Assembly (NCBI GenBank): GCA_029237735.1
Contig: JAQZBU010000039.1
Coordinates: 1-45,609 of the forward strand
DNA: 45,609 nucleotides
Origin: Ramlibacter sp.
Lineage (GTDB): Bacteria; Pseudomonadota; Gammaproteobacteria; Burkholderiales; Burkholderiaceae_C
Direction of reading: 5' to 3'
Part shown: in pieces, positions 1-8,762 of the stretch
How the letters are laid out: every line of letters begins with the position of its first letter
Position numbering within the stretch: the first letter of the stretch is position 1
Notes under the pieces: generated by a model
Database searches by the model: none
Seen by the model: the letters and a program-made list of their open reading frames with translations, nothing else
Told to the model about the DNA's origin: nothing
Made by a program: the position numbers and the translations under genes

Positions 1-1
1 G

Positions 2-673
2 AACCCGGACCTCACGATGGAAGCCCGCGTGTCCGAGAGCGGCACCATCAGCTACCCGCTGGTGGGCAGCGTGAACGTGGGCGGGATGACCATCCCCGAC
101 GCGGAGAAGCGGATCGCCAGCGCGCTGCAAAAAGGCAACATCCTCAAGCAGCCGCAGGTCAACATCAACGTCGTTCAGATACGCGGCAACCAGGTTTCCG
201 TGGTCGGCCAGGTAAGCAAGCCCGGCCGGGTCCCGCTGGAAACCTTCAACATGCGGCTTTCGGAAGTGCTCGCCGCTGCCGGTGGCATCACGCGCGATGG
301 CGACGAGACGGTGGTGGTGTCGGGGATGCGTGACGGCAAGCCGTTCCGCAAGGAAATCGACACCACTGCCATGATGGGTGGGCAGCGCGGCGACGACATC
401 GTGGTGATGTCCGGCGATACGGTGTACGTGAACAAGGCGCCCACCTATTACGTGTACGGCGAGGCGCAAAAGCCCGGCCCGTACCGCGTGGAGCGCGGCA
501 TGACGGTGATGCAGGCCCTGGCAGCCAGCGGCGGCCCAACGCCGCGCGGCACCATGAGGGGCCTGCGCCTCACCCGCACCAACCCCGATGGCGGGGTGGT
601 GCAGCTGGAGCCGCGCATGACCGATTCTGTAAAACCCGGCGACGTGCTGTTCGTGCGCGAGAGCCTGTTCTGA
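2..673 (+). CDS. epsE: Polysaccharide export protein EpsE (Wza-like), 5' truncated
   Basis: Outer-membrane polysaccharide export protein of the Wza family, expected to form the outer-membrane channel for exopolysaccharide. The frame is open from base 2, ahead of the first ATG at 17, and the residues before that Met (NPDLT) continue the family pattern. The gene therefore starts outside the window, and its signal peptide and lipobox cannot be seen. What remains is the end of the Poly_export domain (SGTISYPLVGSVNVGG) followed by two SLBB-type beta-grasp repeats, around VSVVGQVSKPGRVPL and YYVYGEAQKPGPYRVERGMT. It lies 13 bp ahead of epsF and clearly belongs to the epsE-epsF-epsG module. The EpsE subfamily is inferred from this neighbourhood; the Wza superfamily assignment is firm. 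Confidence 0.87.
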   Translation, partial: NPDLTMEARVSESGTISYPLVGSVNVGGMTIPDAEKRIASALQKGNILKQPQVNINVVQIRGNQVSVVGQVSKPGRVPLETFNMRLSEVLAAAGGITRDGDETVVVSGMRDGKPFRKEIDTTAMMGGQRGDDIVVMSGDTVYVNKAPTYYVYGEAQKPGPYRVERGMTVMQALAASGGPTPRGTMRGLRLTRTNPDGGVVQLEPRMTDSVKPGDVLFVRESLF

Positions 674-686
674 AGGGGGCCCGGCG

Positions 687-2054
687 ATGAGCTTGCACCA
701 GTTATTCTCGATCCTGCGTGCGCGACGCGCGGCGGCAGGCCTGATCCTGCTGGTGACGCTCGCGCTGGCGCTCGCATGGGTCCTCGTGCGGCCGGCCAGC
801 TACAAGGCGAGCGCGCCCGTGCTGGTCGACGTGAAGCTGGACCCGGTGGGCGGCACGGCCTTGCAAGGCATGGTGGCGCCGAGCTACATGGCCACGCAGA
901 TCGACATCGTGAAGAGCGACCGCGTCGCCGAGCGCGTGTTGCAGATGCTGCCGGCCGACCAGGAACCCGTGAAGGGCCTGCGCGAGCCCGCGCAAAAGAA
1001 GAGTGCGCCGCAAGCGTGGATTGCACGCGAGATCCAGAAGAAGCTGGACGTGAAGCCGGCGCGAGAGAGCAACATCGTCAACATCTCCTGGACGGGCCGC
1101 ACGCCCGCGGAGGCAGCGCTTGTTGCCAATGCCTTCGCGCAGGCGTACCTCGACGTCAGCCTGGAGATCAAGACCAATCCCGCCAAGCGCTACGCCGAAT
1201 GGTTCGACGACCAGGTCAAGGCATCGCGCGACCGGCTGGAGACCGCGCAGAGCAAGCTGTCCGCGTTCCAGGAACAGTCGGGCATCGTCTCGGCCGACGA
1301 GCGCGGCGACTATGAAACTGCGCGCCTGAACGACTTGGCCGCGCAACTCACGGCGATGCGCAACCGCGGCGCCACCAGCGCCGGCGCCGCCGACAACGCG
1401 AGCCCGCTGGTGAACAACCTGCGGCAGGACGTCGCGCGGCTGGAGGCCAAGGTGTCCGAGAACTCCGCCACGATGGGCTCGGCGCACCCGGTGATGCAGG
1501 CGCTCAATGCGCAGCTCAGCGCGCTGCGCTCGCGCATGTCCTCGGAGAGTTCCCGCGTGGGCGACGCCGCCCAGGGCGCGGTCCGATCCACCAAGAGCCG
1601 CGAGCAGGAGCTCGAGAAGGCCATCGAAGCACAGAAGACGAAGGTGCTGGCGATGACAAAGCAGCGCGGCCAGCTCAGCGTGTTGCAGCGCGAAGTCGAT
1701 TCGGCGCAGAAGGCATACGAAACCGTGAGCGCCAGCGCGGCGCAGGCCCGCCTGCAAAGCCTGGCCAACCAGACCAACATGGTGCGGATCGCATCCGCCA
1801 TCGAGCCGACCGAGAAGACAGGATTGAACGGCATGCAGACCATGATGGTTGCCGGCATCGGCGGCCTGCTGCTGGCGCTGATCGGCGCGCTGCTGCTCGA
1901 ACTGCGCAACCGGCGCGTCCGCTCCATCGAGGACCTCGCCATGGTCACCCGCCTGCCGATCCTCGGCACCGTACCCACCGCGGGCGCGGCCCTCACGCCG
2001 CTGCGCCTGCCCGGCGCCCCGCGCCGGCTGGCGCTCGCCAGGAGCATCGCATGA
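687..2054 (+). CDS. epsF: Chain length determinant protein EpsF (Wzz family)
   Basis: Inner-membrane polysaccharide co-polymerase of 455 residues that sets chain length and links polymerisation to export. It has the Wzz layout: a cytoplasmic start, TM1 at about residues 15-34 and a periplasmic section rich in predicted coiled coil. That section holds a beta-rich part early (YKASAPVLVDVKLDPVGG) and long heptad stretches at about 170-360. TM2 follows at about 385-405, with a short Arg-rich cytoplasmic tail. The kinase domain is not fused but encoded next door by epsG, as in the Methylobacillus-type EpsF/EpsG pair. The stop overlaps the epsG start by 4 bp (ATGA), suggesting translational coupling. 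The GGGGG run 8-12 bases before the start is a plausible ribosome site. Confidence 0.88.
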   Translation: MSLHQLFSILRARRAAAGLILLVTLALALAWVLVRPASYKASAPVLVDVKLDPVGGTALQGMVAPSYMATQIDIVKSDRVAERVLQMLPADQEPVKGLREPAQKKSAPQAWIAREIQKKLDVKPARESNIVNISWTGRTPAEAALVANAFAQAYLDVSLEIKTNPAKRYAEWFDDQVKASRDRLETAQSKLSAFQEQSGIVSADERGDYETARLNDLAAQLTAMRNRGATSAGAADNASPLVNNLRQDVARLEAKVSENSATMGSAHPVMQALNAQLSALRSRMSSESSRVGDAAQGAVRSTKSREQELEKAIEAQKTKVLAMTKQRGQLSVLQREVDSAQKAYETVSASAAQARLQSLANQTNMVRIASAIEPTEKTGLNGMQTMMVAGIGGLLLALIGALLLELRNRRVRSIEDLAMVTRLPILGTVPTAGAALTPLRLPGAPRRLALARSIA

Positions 2055-2959
2055 ACAGCCAGATCTTTCCCCTGCCGAGCAACCGGCTCGACCTGGACAT
2101 CGGCGCCACCTTCGGTGATGCGGTCCAGCCTATAGGCGCCATGTTGGTCGGCTGGGGCCGGCTGGACCAGGCCGATGTGAACCGCATTCTCGAGTTCCAG
2201 AAAAAAGCCGGCCTGCCGTTCGGCGAAGCGGGCATCGCGATGGGCCTGCTCGATCGTGACGATGTGCAGCAGGTGCTGGCAACGCAATTCGGGCACCCGA
2301 GCCTGCTGGCCGACTCGCTCCTCAGCCGCGAGCTGATAGCCGCGCGCGAACCCGACAGCGACGCGGTGGAACATCTGCGCGCGCTGCGCAGCCAGTTGAT
2401 GCTGCGCTGGTTCGAGAACGACGCGCGCCAGGCGGCGCTGGCCGTGGTGAGTCCGGGCACGGGCGAGGGCCGCAGCTATGTCGCGGCCAACCTGGCCGTG
2501 CTGTTCTCGCAGCTGGGCAAGCGCACCTTGCTGATCGACGCCGATCTGCGCCGTCCGCGCCAACATCAGATCTTCGGGCTGCCCGGGCGCATCGGGCTCT
2601 CCCACGTGCTGGCCGGCCGTGCCGGCTGGGACGCGATATGCTCGATCGACTCCCTGCCCGACCTGTCGGTGCTGCCCGCCGGTGCGGTGCCGCCCAATCC
2701 GCAGGAGTTGCTGGCACGCCCCGGTTTTGGCAAGCTGGTGACGGCGATGCGCGCGAGCTACGAAGTCATCCTGATCGACACGCCGCCGTCGGAGTCGTGC
2801 GCTGATGCGGGCACCATTGCCGCGCGTGCGGGCGCGGCGCTGATCCTGGCATGCCAGAACGGCACTTCGGTGCCGCGCGTTGCCGCGCTGGCGGACGACC
2901 TGCGCCAGTTCGGTGTCACCATCGTGGGAGCGGTGCTTAACGGCACGCCCGCCTCATGA
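2051..2959 (+). CDS. epsG: Tyrosine-kinase-like chain length regulator EpsG
   Basis: Cytoplasmic P-loop ATPase of the bacterial tyrosine kinase family, expected to partner EpsF. Residues 134-142 hold the Walker A motif (SPGTGEGRS). It carries Arg where CpsD/Wzc kinases have Lys; this is a feature I recall for the EpsG branch. Walker A' is LLIDADLRRP at 160-169, and the later Walker B-like segment is VILIDTPPS. Residues about 28-100 resemble the small N-terminal domain of GspE-like ATPases (GRLDQADVNRILEFQ). The C-terminus lacks the Tyr-rich tail that is autophosphorylated in Wzc, so kinase activity cannot be assumed. It overlaps both neighbours by 4 bp. Confidence 0.85.
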   Translation: MNSQIFPLPSNRLDLDIGATFGDAVQPIGAMLVGWGRLDQADVNRILEFQKKAGLPFGEAGIAMGLLDRDDVQQVLATQFGHPSLLADSLLSRELIAAREPDSDAVEHLRALRSQLMLRWFENDARQAALAVVSPGTGEGRSYVAANLAVLFSQLGKRTLLIDADLRRPRQHQIFGLPGRIGLSHVLAGRAGWDAICSIDSLPDLSVLPAGAVPPNPQELLARPGFGKLVTAMRASYEVILIDTPPSESCADAGTIAARAGAALILACQNGTSVPRVAALADDLRQFGVTIVGAVLNGTPAS

Positions 2960-3741
2960 CGCCGCCCGCGCGGCACCCGATCGACTGGCAGCTGCGCTGG
3001 CAGCACCTGGTCCGGGGCCTCGTGCGGGTCCAGTGCGAACGCGGTGAGCAGCAATTGCTCGATTCGCTCTCGCGGTCCACCGAGCCGCTGGTGCTGGCCT
3101 TCGTCAATGCGCATGCGATGAATTCAGCCGCGGTGTCGGAAGAATTCTTCAATGCGCTCATGTCGGCCGACATCATCCTACGCGACGGGATAGGCTTGGC
3201 CATCCTGCTTCGCCTGCTCAACCAGCCGCCGGGCCTCAACCTCAACGGCACCGACTTCATTCCGAAGGTCATGGCGCGCTACGCCGGCCGCTCAATCGCG
3301 TTGTTCGGCACGCAGGACCCGTGGCTCACCCAGGCGAGGCAAGTCGTGGAAACGCGGATCGCGCCCGCAAGCCATTGCGTGGCCGCGCATGGCTTCCTGG
3401 AAACGTCGGCCTATTTGCACCTGGCCGCCGAACACCGGCCGCAGCTGATCGTGCTGGGCATGGGCATGCCGCGGCAGGAGGAAGTGGCCACGGTGCTGCG
3501 CGCCGCGCTCGGCTACCCGTGCCTGATCGTCTGCGGAGGCGCGATCATCGATTTCCTGGGTAACAAGACTTCACGCGCGCCGACGTGGATGCGGCGCACC
3601 GGCCTCGAGTGGGCATACCGCCTGGCACTGGAGCCGCGGCGGCTGTTCCGCCGCTACGTGATGGGTAACCCTGTGTTCCTGGCGCGATCGCTGCGGCTGG
3701 CAGCGCAGGCGCTGCGGCGGCGGGGCCTAGAATCCGCGTGA
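2956..3741 (+). CDS. WecG/TagA/CpsF family glycosyltransferase
   Basis: Glycosyltransferase of the WecG/TagA/CpsF family (GT26), 261 residues, the normal length. Members move a sugar from a UDP-sugar donor onto a lipid-linked acceptor at the cytoplasmic membrane. Diagnostic segments are FVNAHAMNSAA, the catalytic-region motif RDGIGLAIL, the NGTDFIPKVM stretch and the late VCGGAIIDFLGN. The Arg-rich C-terminus (RRLFRRYVMGN) fits membrane attachment. The start overlaps the epsG stop by 4 bp, so it is co-translated with the eps module. The sugar it transfers cannot be read from the sequence. Confidence 0.87.
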   Translation: MTPPARHPIDWQLRWQHLVRGLVRVQCERGEQQLLDSLSRSTEPLVLAFVNAHAMNSAAVSEEFFNALMSADIILRDGIGLAILLRLLNQPPGLNLNGTDFIPKVMARYAGRSIALFGTQDPWLTQARQVVETRIAPASHCVAAHGFLETSAYLHLAAEHRPQLIVLGMGMPRQEEVATVLRAALGYPCLIVCGGAIIDFLGNKTSRAPTWMRRTGLEWAYRLALEPRRLFRRYVMGNPVFLARSLRLAAQALRRRGLESA

Positions 3742-3763
3742 CCATGACGGGCCTCAAACGCGA

Positions 3764-4774
3764 ATGAACATCCTCCTCACGGGCGGCGCCGGCTACATCG
3801 GCAGCCACACTTACGTGGCACTCGCAAAAGCGGGCTACACGCCGGTCATCCTGGACAACTTTTCCAACAGCCATCGCGGTGTGCTGGAGCGGCTCTACGC
3901 CATCACCGAGCAGCACGTGGAGTGCGAAGAGGGCGACGTGCTGGACACGCCGTTCGTGGAGGACGTGCTGCGGCGTCACGACATTGGAGGGGTGATCCAT
4001 TTCGCCGGCGACAAGGCCGTCGGCGAGAGTGTCGCCAGCCCGCTCAAGTACTACCGCAACAACGTCGGCGGCGCCATGAGCCTCCTGCAGGCCATGGAAG
4101 CCGTGGGCTGCAGGAGGCTCGTGTTCTCCAGCAGCGCGACGGTGTATGGCGACCCGGCGAGCGTGCCGATCGCCGAGCATTTTCCGCGCAGCCACACCAA
4201 CCCGTACGGCCACACCAAGCTGATCATCGAAGACATGCTGGAGGCAGTGCGTACTGCGCAGCCCGACTGGCGCATCGCGGTGTTGCGTTATTTCAACCCC
4301 GTCGGCGCGCACGAGAGCGGCCTGATCGGCGAGGACCCGTCCGGCACCCCCAACAACCTGATGCCCTTCATCACCCAGGTGGCGCTGGGCAAGCGGGAGT
4401 ACCTGCGGGTGTTCGGTGAAGACTATCCGACGCCTGACGGTACCGGCGTGCGCGACTACATACACGTGAGCGACCTCGCTGAAGGTCATGTCGCCGGGCT
4501 CGATGCCTTGGTGGAGAAGGGCGAGAGCTTGACGGTGAACCTTGGCACCGGCCGTGGGTACAGCGTGCTGGAGGTGGTGCGGGCGTTTGAAGCTGCGAGC
4601 GGCAAGCCCGTTGCGTACAAGATCGCGCCGCGCCGCGCGGGTGACGTGGCGCAGTGCTATGCGGATCCTTCGCTGGCGGAGACCATTCTTGGTTGGCGTG
4701 CCACGCGTTCGCTGGAAGACATGTGCGCGGATGCCTGGCGCTGGCAAAGTCGCAACCCGGACGGGTATCGCTGA
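3764..4774 (+). CDS. galE: UDP-glucose 4-epimerase GalE
   Basis: Converts UDP-glucose and UDP-galactose into each other with bound NAD, supplying precursors for polysaccharide. The 336 residues match the family length. It begins with the Rossmann dinucleotide motif TGGAGYIGS, has the catalytic Ser region FSSSATVYG and the YxxxK pair in NPYGHTK. The sugar-binding and NAD-binding segments PVGAHESGLIGEDP and TGVRDYIHVSDLAEGH are also present. It follows the WecG-type gene by 22 bp and is the last gene of the plus-strand eps unit. UDP-GlcNAc epimerase activity is possible as well, since substrate range cannot be read from these motifs. Confidence 0.93.
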   Translation: MNILLTGGAGYIGSHTYVALAKAGYTPVILDNFSNSHRGVLERLYAITEQHVECEEGDVLDTPFVEDVLRRHDIGGVIHFAGDKAVGESVASPLKYYRNNVGGAMSLLQAMEAVGCRRLVFSSSATVYGDPASVPIAEHFPRSHTNPYGHTKLIIEDMLEAVRTAQPDWRIAVLRYFNPVGAHESGLIGEDPSGTPNNLMPFITQVALGKREYLRVFGEDYPTPDGTGVRDYIHVSDLAEGHVAGLDALVEKGESLTVNLGTGRGYSVLEVVRAFEAASGKPVAYKIAPRRAGDVAQCYADPSLAETILGWRATRSLEDMCADAWRWQSRNPDGYR

Positions 4775-4788
4775 ACTCTGTCCAACTT

Positions 4789-4819
4789 GTCATGCCGGAC
4801 TCGATCCGGCATCCATGAC
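4789..4819. repeat. REP-like palindrome between converging genes
   Basis: An imperfect palindrome with a GCCGGA (4794-4799) / TCCGGC (4805-4810) stem around a 5-nt loop, and outer GTCATG / CATGAC arms. From memory, short palindromes of this wording are scattered between genes in many proteobacterial genomes. It sits between the galE stop and the stop of the convergent epimerase gene, so it may also serve as a two-way terminator, although there is no T-run. Confidence 0.6.
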
Positions 4820-4851
4820 TTCCTGTCACGCAGCCTCCCCGCAGGCAGGAA

Positions 4852-5868
4852 TCAGGAGGGAGGCACGGGCACCGCTGCCCCTCGATGCGCACCCGGCATC
4901 CCGTCACTCTGGAGGTACCACAACGCAGACTGACGAAGCGCAGTCCCATAAGCAGTCCACTTCAACTCCAGCTCGCGTTCAGCAAGGCGAGAATCCATGT
5001 GCAGGTGCCGGTCCCACAGATGGACGAGCCCGGGCGACATGGGATCAGGCACCGTGTGCCCAAGCCGGCTGACACGCGAGATTGCGGACTGCGCCACCTT
5101 CAGCATCGGGCCCAACACCCAGCCGTCGATCTTCAACTGCAGCGTCGAGATGCGCCGCACCGGCACCGCGCCGATGGCCAGCGCGAGATCGACGAAGTAT
5201 TCGTTCCAGCGCGGGCTGTCGGGTGCGGCGAGGTTATAGGTGCGCAGTTGGCCTTCCGGCAGCGGGATGCGCAAGGCTGCGATGATGGCATTGCAGATGT
5301 CGTCCACGTGCACGAGGTTCGACCAGCCGTCGCCCGCGGCGCCCAGGTCGCCAAGGCGGCCGGCGCGCAGCCAGCGGCCGACGCGGCCGACCCACAGGTG
5401 GCTGCCGGGACCCCACACGCAGCCCGGGCGCAGCGTCACGACAGTGCCGCCGGCCTGCGCGAATGTGGCCATGTGCTGCTCGGCCTCGCACTTCGCGCGT
5501 GCATACCAGCCCATCGCCGGATCGAGCGGCGCTTGCTCCGGCAACTGGCCCTCCTGCGCGCCATAGACCGACATGCTGCTCAGGTGGACGATGCGCGGGC
5601 AGTCGGCCGCCAGGCTCGCCTCGGCAAGGGTCTTCGCGCCTTGCGCGATGGAGTTGGCATCACCCGCCACGCAATTGACCACTGCATCGATGCCGTGCAG
5701 CGCCTGCGTCAGCGAATCGAGTTGTCGCGTGTCGACGCGCCGATGTTCCACGCCGGGCGTCACGCGCCGCGTCGACGCGCTCACGGGCGTGGCCCAGCCG
5801 CTGGCCGCGAGGGCCGCGCACAGCCGGGAGCCGATGTAGCCGGAGCCACCCAGAACCAGTATCTTCAT
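4852..5868 (-). CDS. NAD-dependent epimerase/dehydratase (extended SDR)
   Basis: Extended short-chain dehydrogenase/reductase of 338 residues, probably acting on a nucleotide sugar for the polysaccharide. It starts with the NAD-binding motif GGSGYIGSRLC, and has the Ser region LSSMSVYG and the YxxxK pair in YARAKCEAE. The start was placed at 5868 because the Rossmann motif begins five residues later and the codon forms an ATGA overlap with the stop of the upstream GMC oxidoreductase. A longer reading to 6039 would add residues unrelated to the family. It is the last gene of the minus-strand polysaccharide operon. The exact reaction (epimerase, reductase or dehydratase) is not determinable here. 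Confidence 0.82.
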   Translation of the reverse strand: MKILVLGGSGYIGSRLCAALAASGWATPVSASTRRVTPGVEHRRVDTRQLDSLTQALHGIDAVVNCVAGDANSIAQGAKTLAEASLAADCPRIVHLSSMSVYGAQEGQLPEQAPLDPAMGWYARAKCEAEQHMATFAQAGGTVVTLRPGCVWGPGSHLWVGRVGRWLRAGRLGDLGAAGDGWSNLVHVDDICNAIIAALRIPLPEGQLRTYNLAAPDSPRWNEYFVDLALAIGAVPVRRISTLQLKIDGWVLGPMLKVAQSAISRVSRLGHTVPDPMSPGLVHLWDRHLHMDSRLAERELELKWTAYGTALRQSALWYLQSDGMPGAHRGAAVPVPPS

Positions 5869-7556
5869 GCTGCCACCAGATCGATGTGGACGCGCGGCTT
5901 CGGTGCGAGCCGCCGCGAGAGGTGTTTGCCCAGGCGCAATGAGAGCGCGATGAGCGTGAGCGTGGGGTTCGCCTGGCTGGACGTGGGGAACACGGCACTG
6001 CCGGCGACGAAAAGGTTGCGCACCGAGTGCACCTGGCAATCGGCATTGACGACGCTGGTGCGCACGTCATGTCCCATGCGGGCGGTGCCGATGTGGTGGC
6101 CGCCGTAGGCACCGAAGCGCATCAGGTCTTCCTCCAGCCGGGTGCGGTCGTATTCCAGCGTGCCCGCGCCTGTGCTCTGGAATTCCTGCGCGATGAGTTG
6201 CAGCGTGCGGTCGACCGAGTCGATGTCTTCGCGGGCGTAACGCCAGTCAACGCGCAACTGCGGCATGCCGAGCGCGTCGTAGCGCTCCGACAGCGTAACG
6301 CGGCTGTTCGGGTTGGGAGCCTGCTCCGCGTGCATCTCCAGGCTGAAGCGGTTGGTACGGTTGCGCAGGATCACCGAAGGGTACTTTCGCTGCGCCAGCG
6401 TGCGGCGTGCCACCCAGTGGGCGAGGAAGGCCGTGGTGTCGACCGGGTCGGTCATCACGTTGAGCAGGTGCCGCGCATACAAGCCCGGCGAGGAGGTTGT
6501 TCCGTCGTTGAGGCGCTTGCCGTATTCGTAGCTGATGAGGTGACGCACGAGGAACAGTCCCGACAGCACGCCGTTGCGGTGCCGCGGGTCAGTGATGCGC
6601 GGGAAGTGGAGGCGGGCCACGGCGTTGGCCAGCCCGTGGCGGCGCTGTTCGTCGGGCGCGATCGACAGGCGGCGGCGGCAGTACACGCCGTCGGGCGACA
6701 TCTCGTAACCGTGGCGCACATCGTCCGGCGTGCCGCGCACGGTGAGCGTGCCGACATTGCCCGCAATGTGACACATGTAGTAGCGGCCGACCGCGTCGTG
6801 TTCGTTGCCGATACCCTCGTGCGCGACGTCGTCTGATGCGAGCAGCAGTCGCGCTGTCTCCAGCCCACCGGTGGCCAGCACGGCCGCGCGCGGCGCGACC
6901 TTGAAGTAGTGGCCCGAAAGAGTCGTTACCTCGAGCTCTTCGACGGCGCGGCCACCGGTCTCCAGCCGGATCGCGGTGCAGTTGGCACCCAGCACCACCG
7001 TGATGTCGGGCGCGAGCCGCAGCCGCTTCTCGTAGCGCTTGCCGAAATCGGTCGGGCATGAGAAGCGCTCCAGCGAATTGGTGCGCACCGTGCTGCTATC
7101 GAAGCCGCGGAACATCGGGAGCGCGCCCGGCCCCAGGGCCTCATCGGCGTCGTAGCTGAAGCGCCCGGCCTCGGACAGCACATTCGCTTCCGGATAGAAC
7201 GGCAGCAAGTCCGAGTACGAGATCGGCCATCCGCTGAAGGGCACGTGGCTGCGCGCCTCGAAATCGATGGGATCGAAAGGAACGCAACGTCCGCCCCAGA
7301 TCGTCGTGGAGCCACCCATCCGCCGCGTGCGGTATTTGTCGGGCGGGCTGTGCAGGCGCTCGTCCGCGACTTCGCCCGCATACAGCGCCTGCGTGGGCGC
7401 ATGCTCGCCTGCCTGCCCCGATTCAAGCAGCACGATCTTCAGGCCCTGCCCGGAGAGCGAGAGCGCCAGGGCGATGCCTGCCGCGCCGCCGCCGACGATG
7501 CAGACATCGGCCCACAGGCAGGAGCCTGTTTCGATGGTGTCGGCATTGACGATCAT
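5865..7556 (-). CDS. GMC family FAD-dependent oxidoreductase
   Basis: Flavoprotein of the glucose-methanol-choline oxidoreductase family, 563 residues. The N-terminus carries the FAD-binding motif VCIVGGGAAGIALALSLSG. The GMC-type segment MGGSTTIWGGRCVPFDP follows at about residues 80-97. The C-terminal GMC_oxred_C part contains GAYGGHHIGTARMG, with the active-site His, and ends with the nucleotide-contact region NLFVAGSAVFPTSSQANPT. No signal peptide is visible, so it is probably cytoplasmic. Its stop and start both overlap neighbours by 4 bp, tying it to sugar assembly. It may oxidise a sugar or lipid-linked sugar hydroxyl; the substrate is an inference from context only. Confidence 0.86.
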   Translation of the reverse strand: MIVNADTIETGSCLWADVCIVGGGAAGIALALSLSGQGLKIVLLESGQAGEHAPTQALYAGEVADERLHSPPDKYRTRRMGGSTTIWGGRCVPFDPIDFEARSHVPFSGWPISYSDLLPFYPEANVLSEAGRFSYDADEALGPGALPMFRGFDSSTVRTNSLERFSCPTDFGKRYEKRLRLAPDITVVLGANCTAIRLETGGRAVEELEVTTLSGHYFKVAPRAAVLATGGLETARLLLASDDVAHEGIGNEHDAVGRYYMCHIAGNVGTLTVRGTPDDVRHGYEMSPDGVYCRRRLSIAPDEQRRHGLANAVARLHFPRITDPRHRNGVLSGLFLVRHLISYEYGKRLNDGTTSSPGLYARHLLNVMTDPVDTTAFLAHWVARRTLAQRKYPSVILRNRTNRFSLEMHAEQAPNPNSRVTLSERYDALGMPQLRVDWRYAREDIDSVDRTLQLIAQEFQSTGAGTLEYDRTRLEEDLMRFGAYGGHHIGTARMGHDVRTSVVNADCQVHSVRNLFVAGSAVFPTSSQANPTLTLIALSLRLGKHLSRRLAPKPRVHIDLVAA

Positions 7557-8734
7557 GGTGCGGTCTCCAGTGGCGGCTGCGCCGATTGCATCGGCTGGCC
7601 TGCCACGCCGAAATGCCGCCGGTGGACGCGCGCGACGCTGGCGAAAAAGCGCGGCAGGGAAAATTGCCGCTCGTAGAGCGTGCGTCCGTTACGGCCCAGG
7701 TCTTCCAGGAGTTGCGGCTCACACAGCAGCTTTTGCAGGGCGGCCGCGATTCCACGGACGTCGCCGGGCTCGACGAAGCACGCGTTCACGCCATCGCTCA
7801 ACACCGCCGGAATCTCGCCCACGGGCGTGCACACCACGGCGACGCCGTGCGCCAACGCTTCCAGGATCACCAGCGGCAGGCCTTCGTCGTACGAGGGCAG
7901 TACCAACACGTCGGCCCCGGCCATCAACCGCGCCACCTTCGGCTGGTCGCACCAGCCCTCGAACTTGACCATGTCGCCCAGCCCAAGGTCGGCTGCCTTG
8001 GCCTGGTACCCCGCGATGTCGCCCCCGCCGGCAAGTGCGACTTCCAGCCGGGATGCGTCGAACCCTGGAAGCGCCAGCGCGTTCAAGAGGTCGGACACGC
8101 CCTTGCGCTCGGACAAGTTGCCCAGGAAAAGCACGCGCCACGGCGCGGCGGCGGACCGCGCCGGCCTGGGACTGGCGGGCGTGGGCACGCCATTGATGAT
8201 GATTTCCACGCGCTGTGCGGGCACGTACAACTCCTCGATCACGAAGCGCCGGGCACCCGCGCCCAACACTACGACACTGGCAGGCAGCGAGAACACCCAG
8301 CGGGTGAGCCGCTGTAGTGCCAGGGGCAGGGCGCGGAAGAAGTGATGCAACTGGGCGGCGTGCAGGTGCAACACCACCGGGATGCCCAGCGCGCGGCAGG
8401 CCACGACGATCACGCTCTTGCGCACGAGGCTCAGCCGCTCGGCCATGTTGACGTGCACACCGGCGAGATGACCCGAGATGCGCCCGCGCACGAGCTTGGC
8501 CAGCGCCGTGAGCAGCACCCAGGAAGACGCCACGGCACTGCCGCCGCCGCGCGTGTCCAGGGGCCGCAACTTCGCCGCATCCGGGGGCGTGTCGAGCGCC
8601 TGCGACTGGATCAGGTAGTCGGCAACCTTGTACATGCCGCCGCCCACCGGCGTCCAGGGGCAGGCGATGTAGATGTAGCGCCCGCCGCTGGCTGCGGCGC
8701 TGGCGCTGGGAAGGGATCCGACGGTGTCCGGCAT
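7553..8734 (-). CDS. Glycosyltransferase family 4 (GT-B)
   Basis: GT-B fold glycosyltransferase of the GT4/Glycos_transf_1 type, 393 residues. The N-terminal acceptor domain begins with YIACPWTPVGGGMYKVADYL. The donor domain begins near FLGNLSERKGVSDLLNAL and contains the E-x7-E donor-binding motif in YDEGLPLVILEALAHG. It overlaps the GMC oxidoreductase start by 4 bp (ATGA) and follows the GT2 gene after a 28-bp gap, the only real gap within this operon. It should add one sugar of the repeat unit on the cytoplasmic face of the membrane. Donor and linkage cannot be predicted. Confidence 0.87.
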   Translation of the reverse strand: MPDTVGSLPSASAAASGGRYIYIACPWTPVGGGMYKVADYLIQSQALDTPPDAAKLRPLDTRGGGSAVASSWVLLTALAKLVRGRISGHLAGVHVNMAERLSLVRKSVIVVACRALGIPVVLHLHAAQLHHFFRALPLALQRLTRWVFSLPASVVVLGAGARRFVIEELYVPAQRVEIIINGVPTPASPRPARSAAAPWRVLFLGNLSERKGVSDLLNALALPGFDASRLEVALAGGGDIAGYQAKAADLGLGDMVKFEGWCDQPKVARLMAGADVLVLPSYDEGLPLVILEALAHGVAVVCTPVGEIPAVLSDGVNACFVEPGDVRGIAAALQKLLCEPQLLEDLGRNGRTLYERQFSLPRFFASVARVHRRHFGVAGQPMQSAQPPLETAP

Positions 8735-8762
8735 GGTGGATGGCTTGTTTGGGCGTTTGTTG

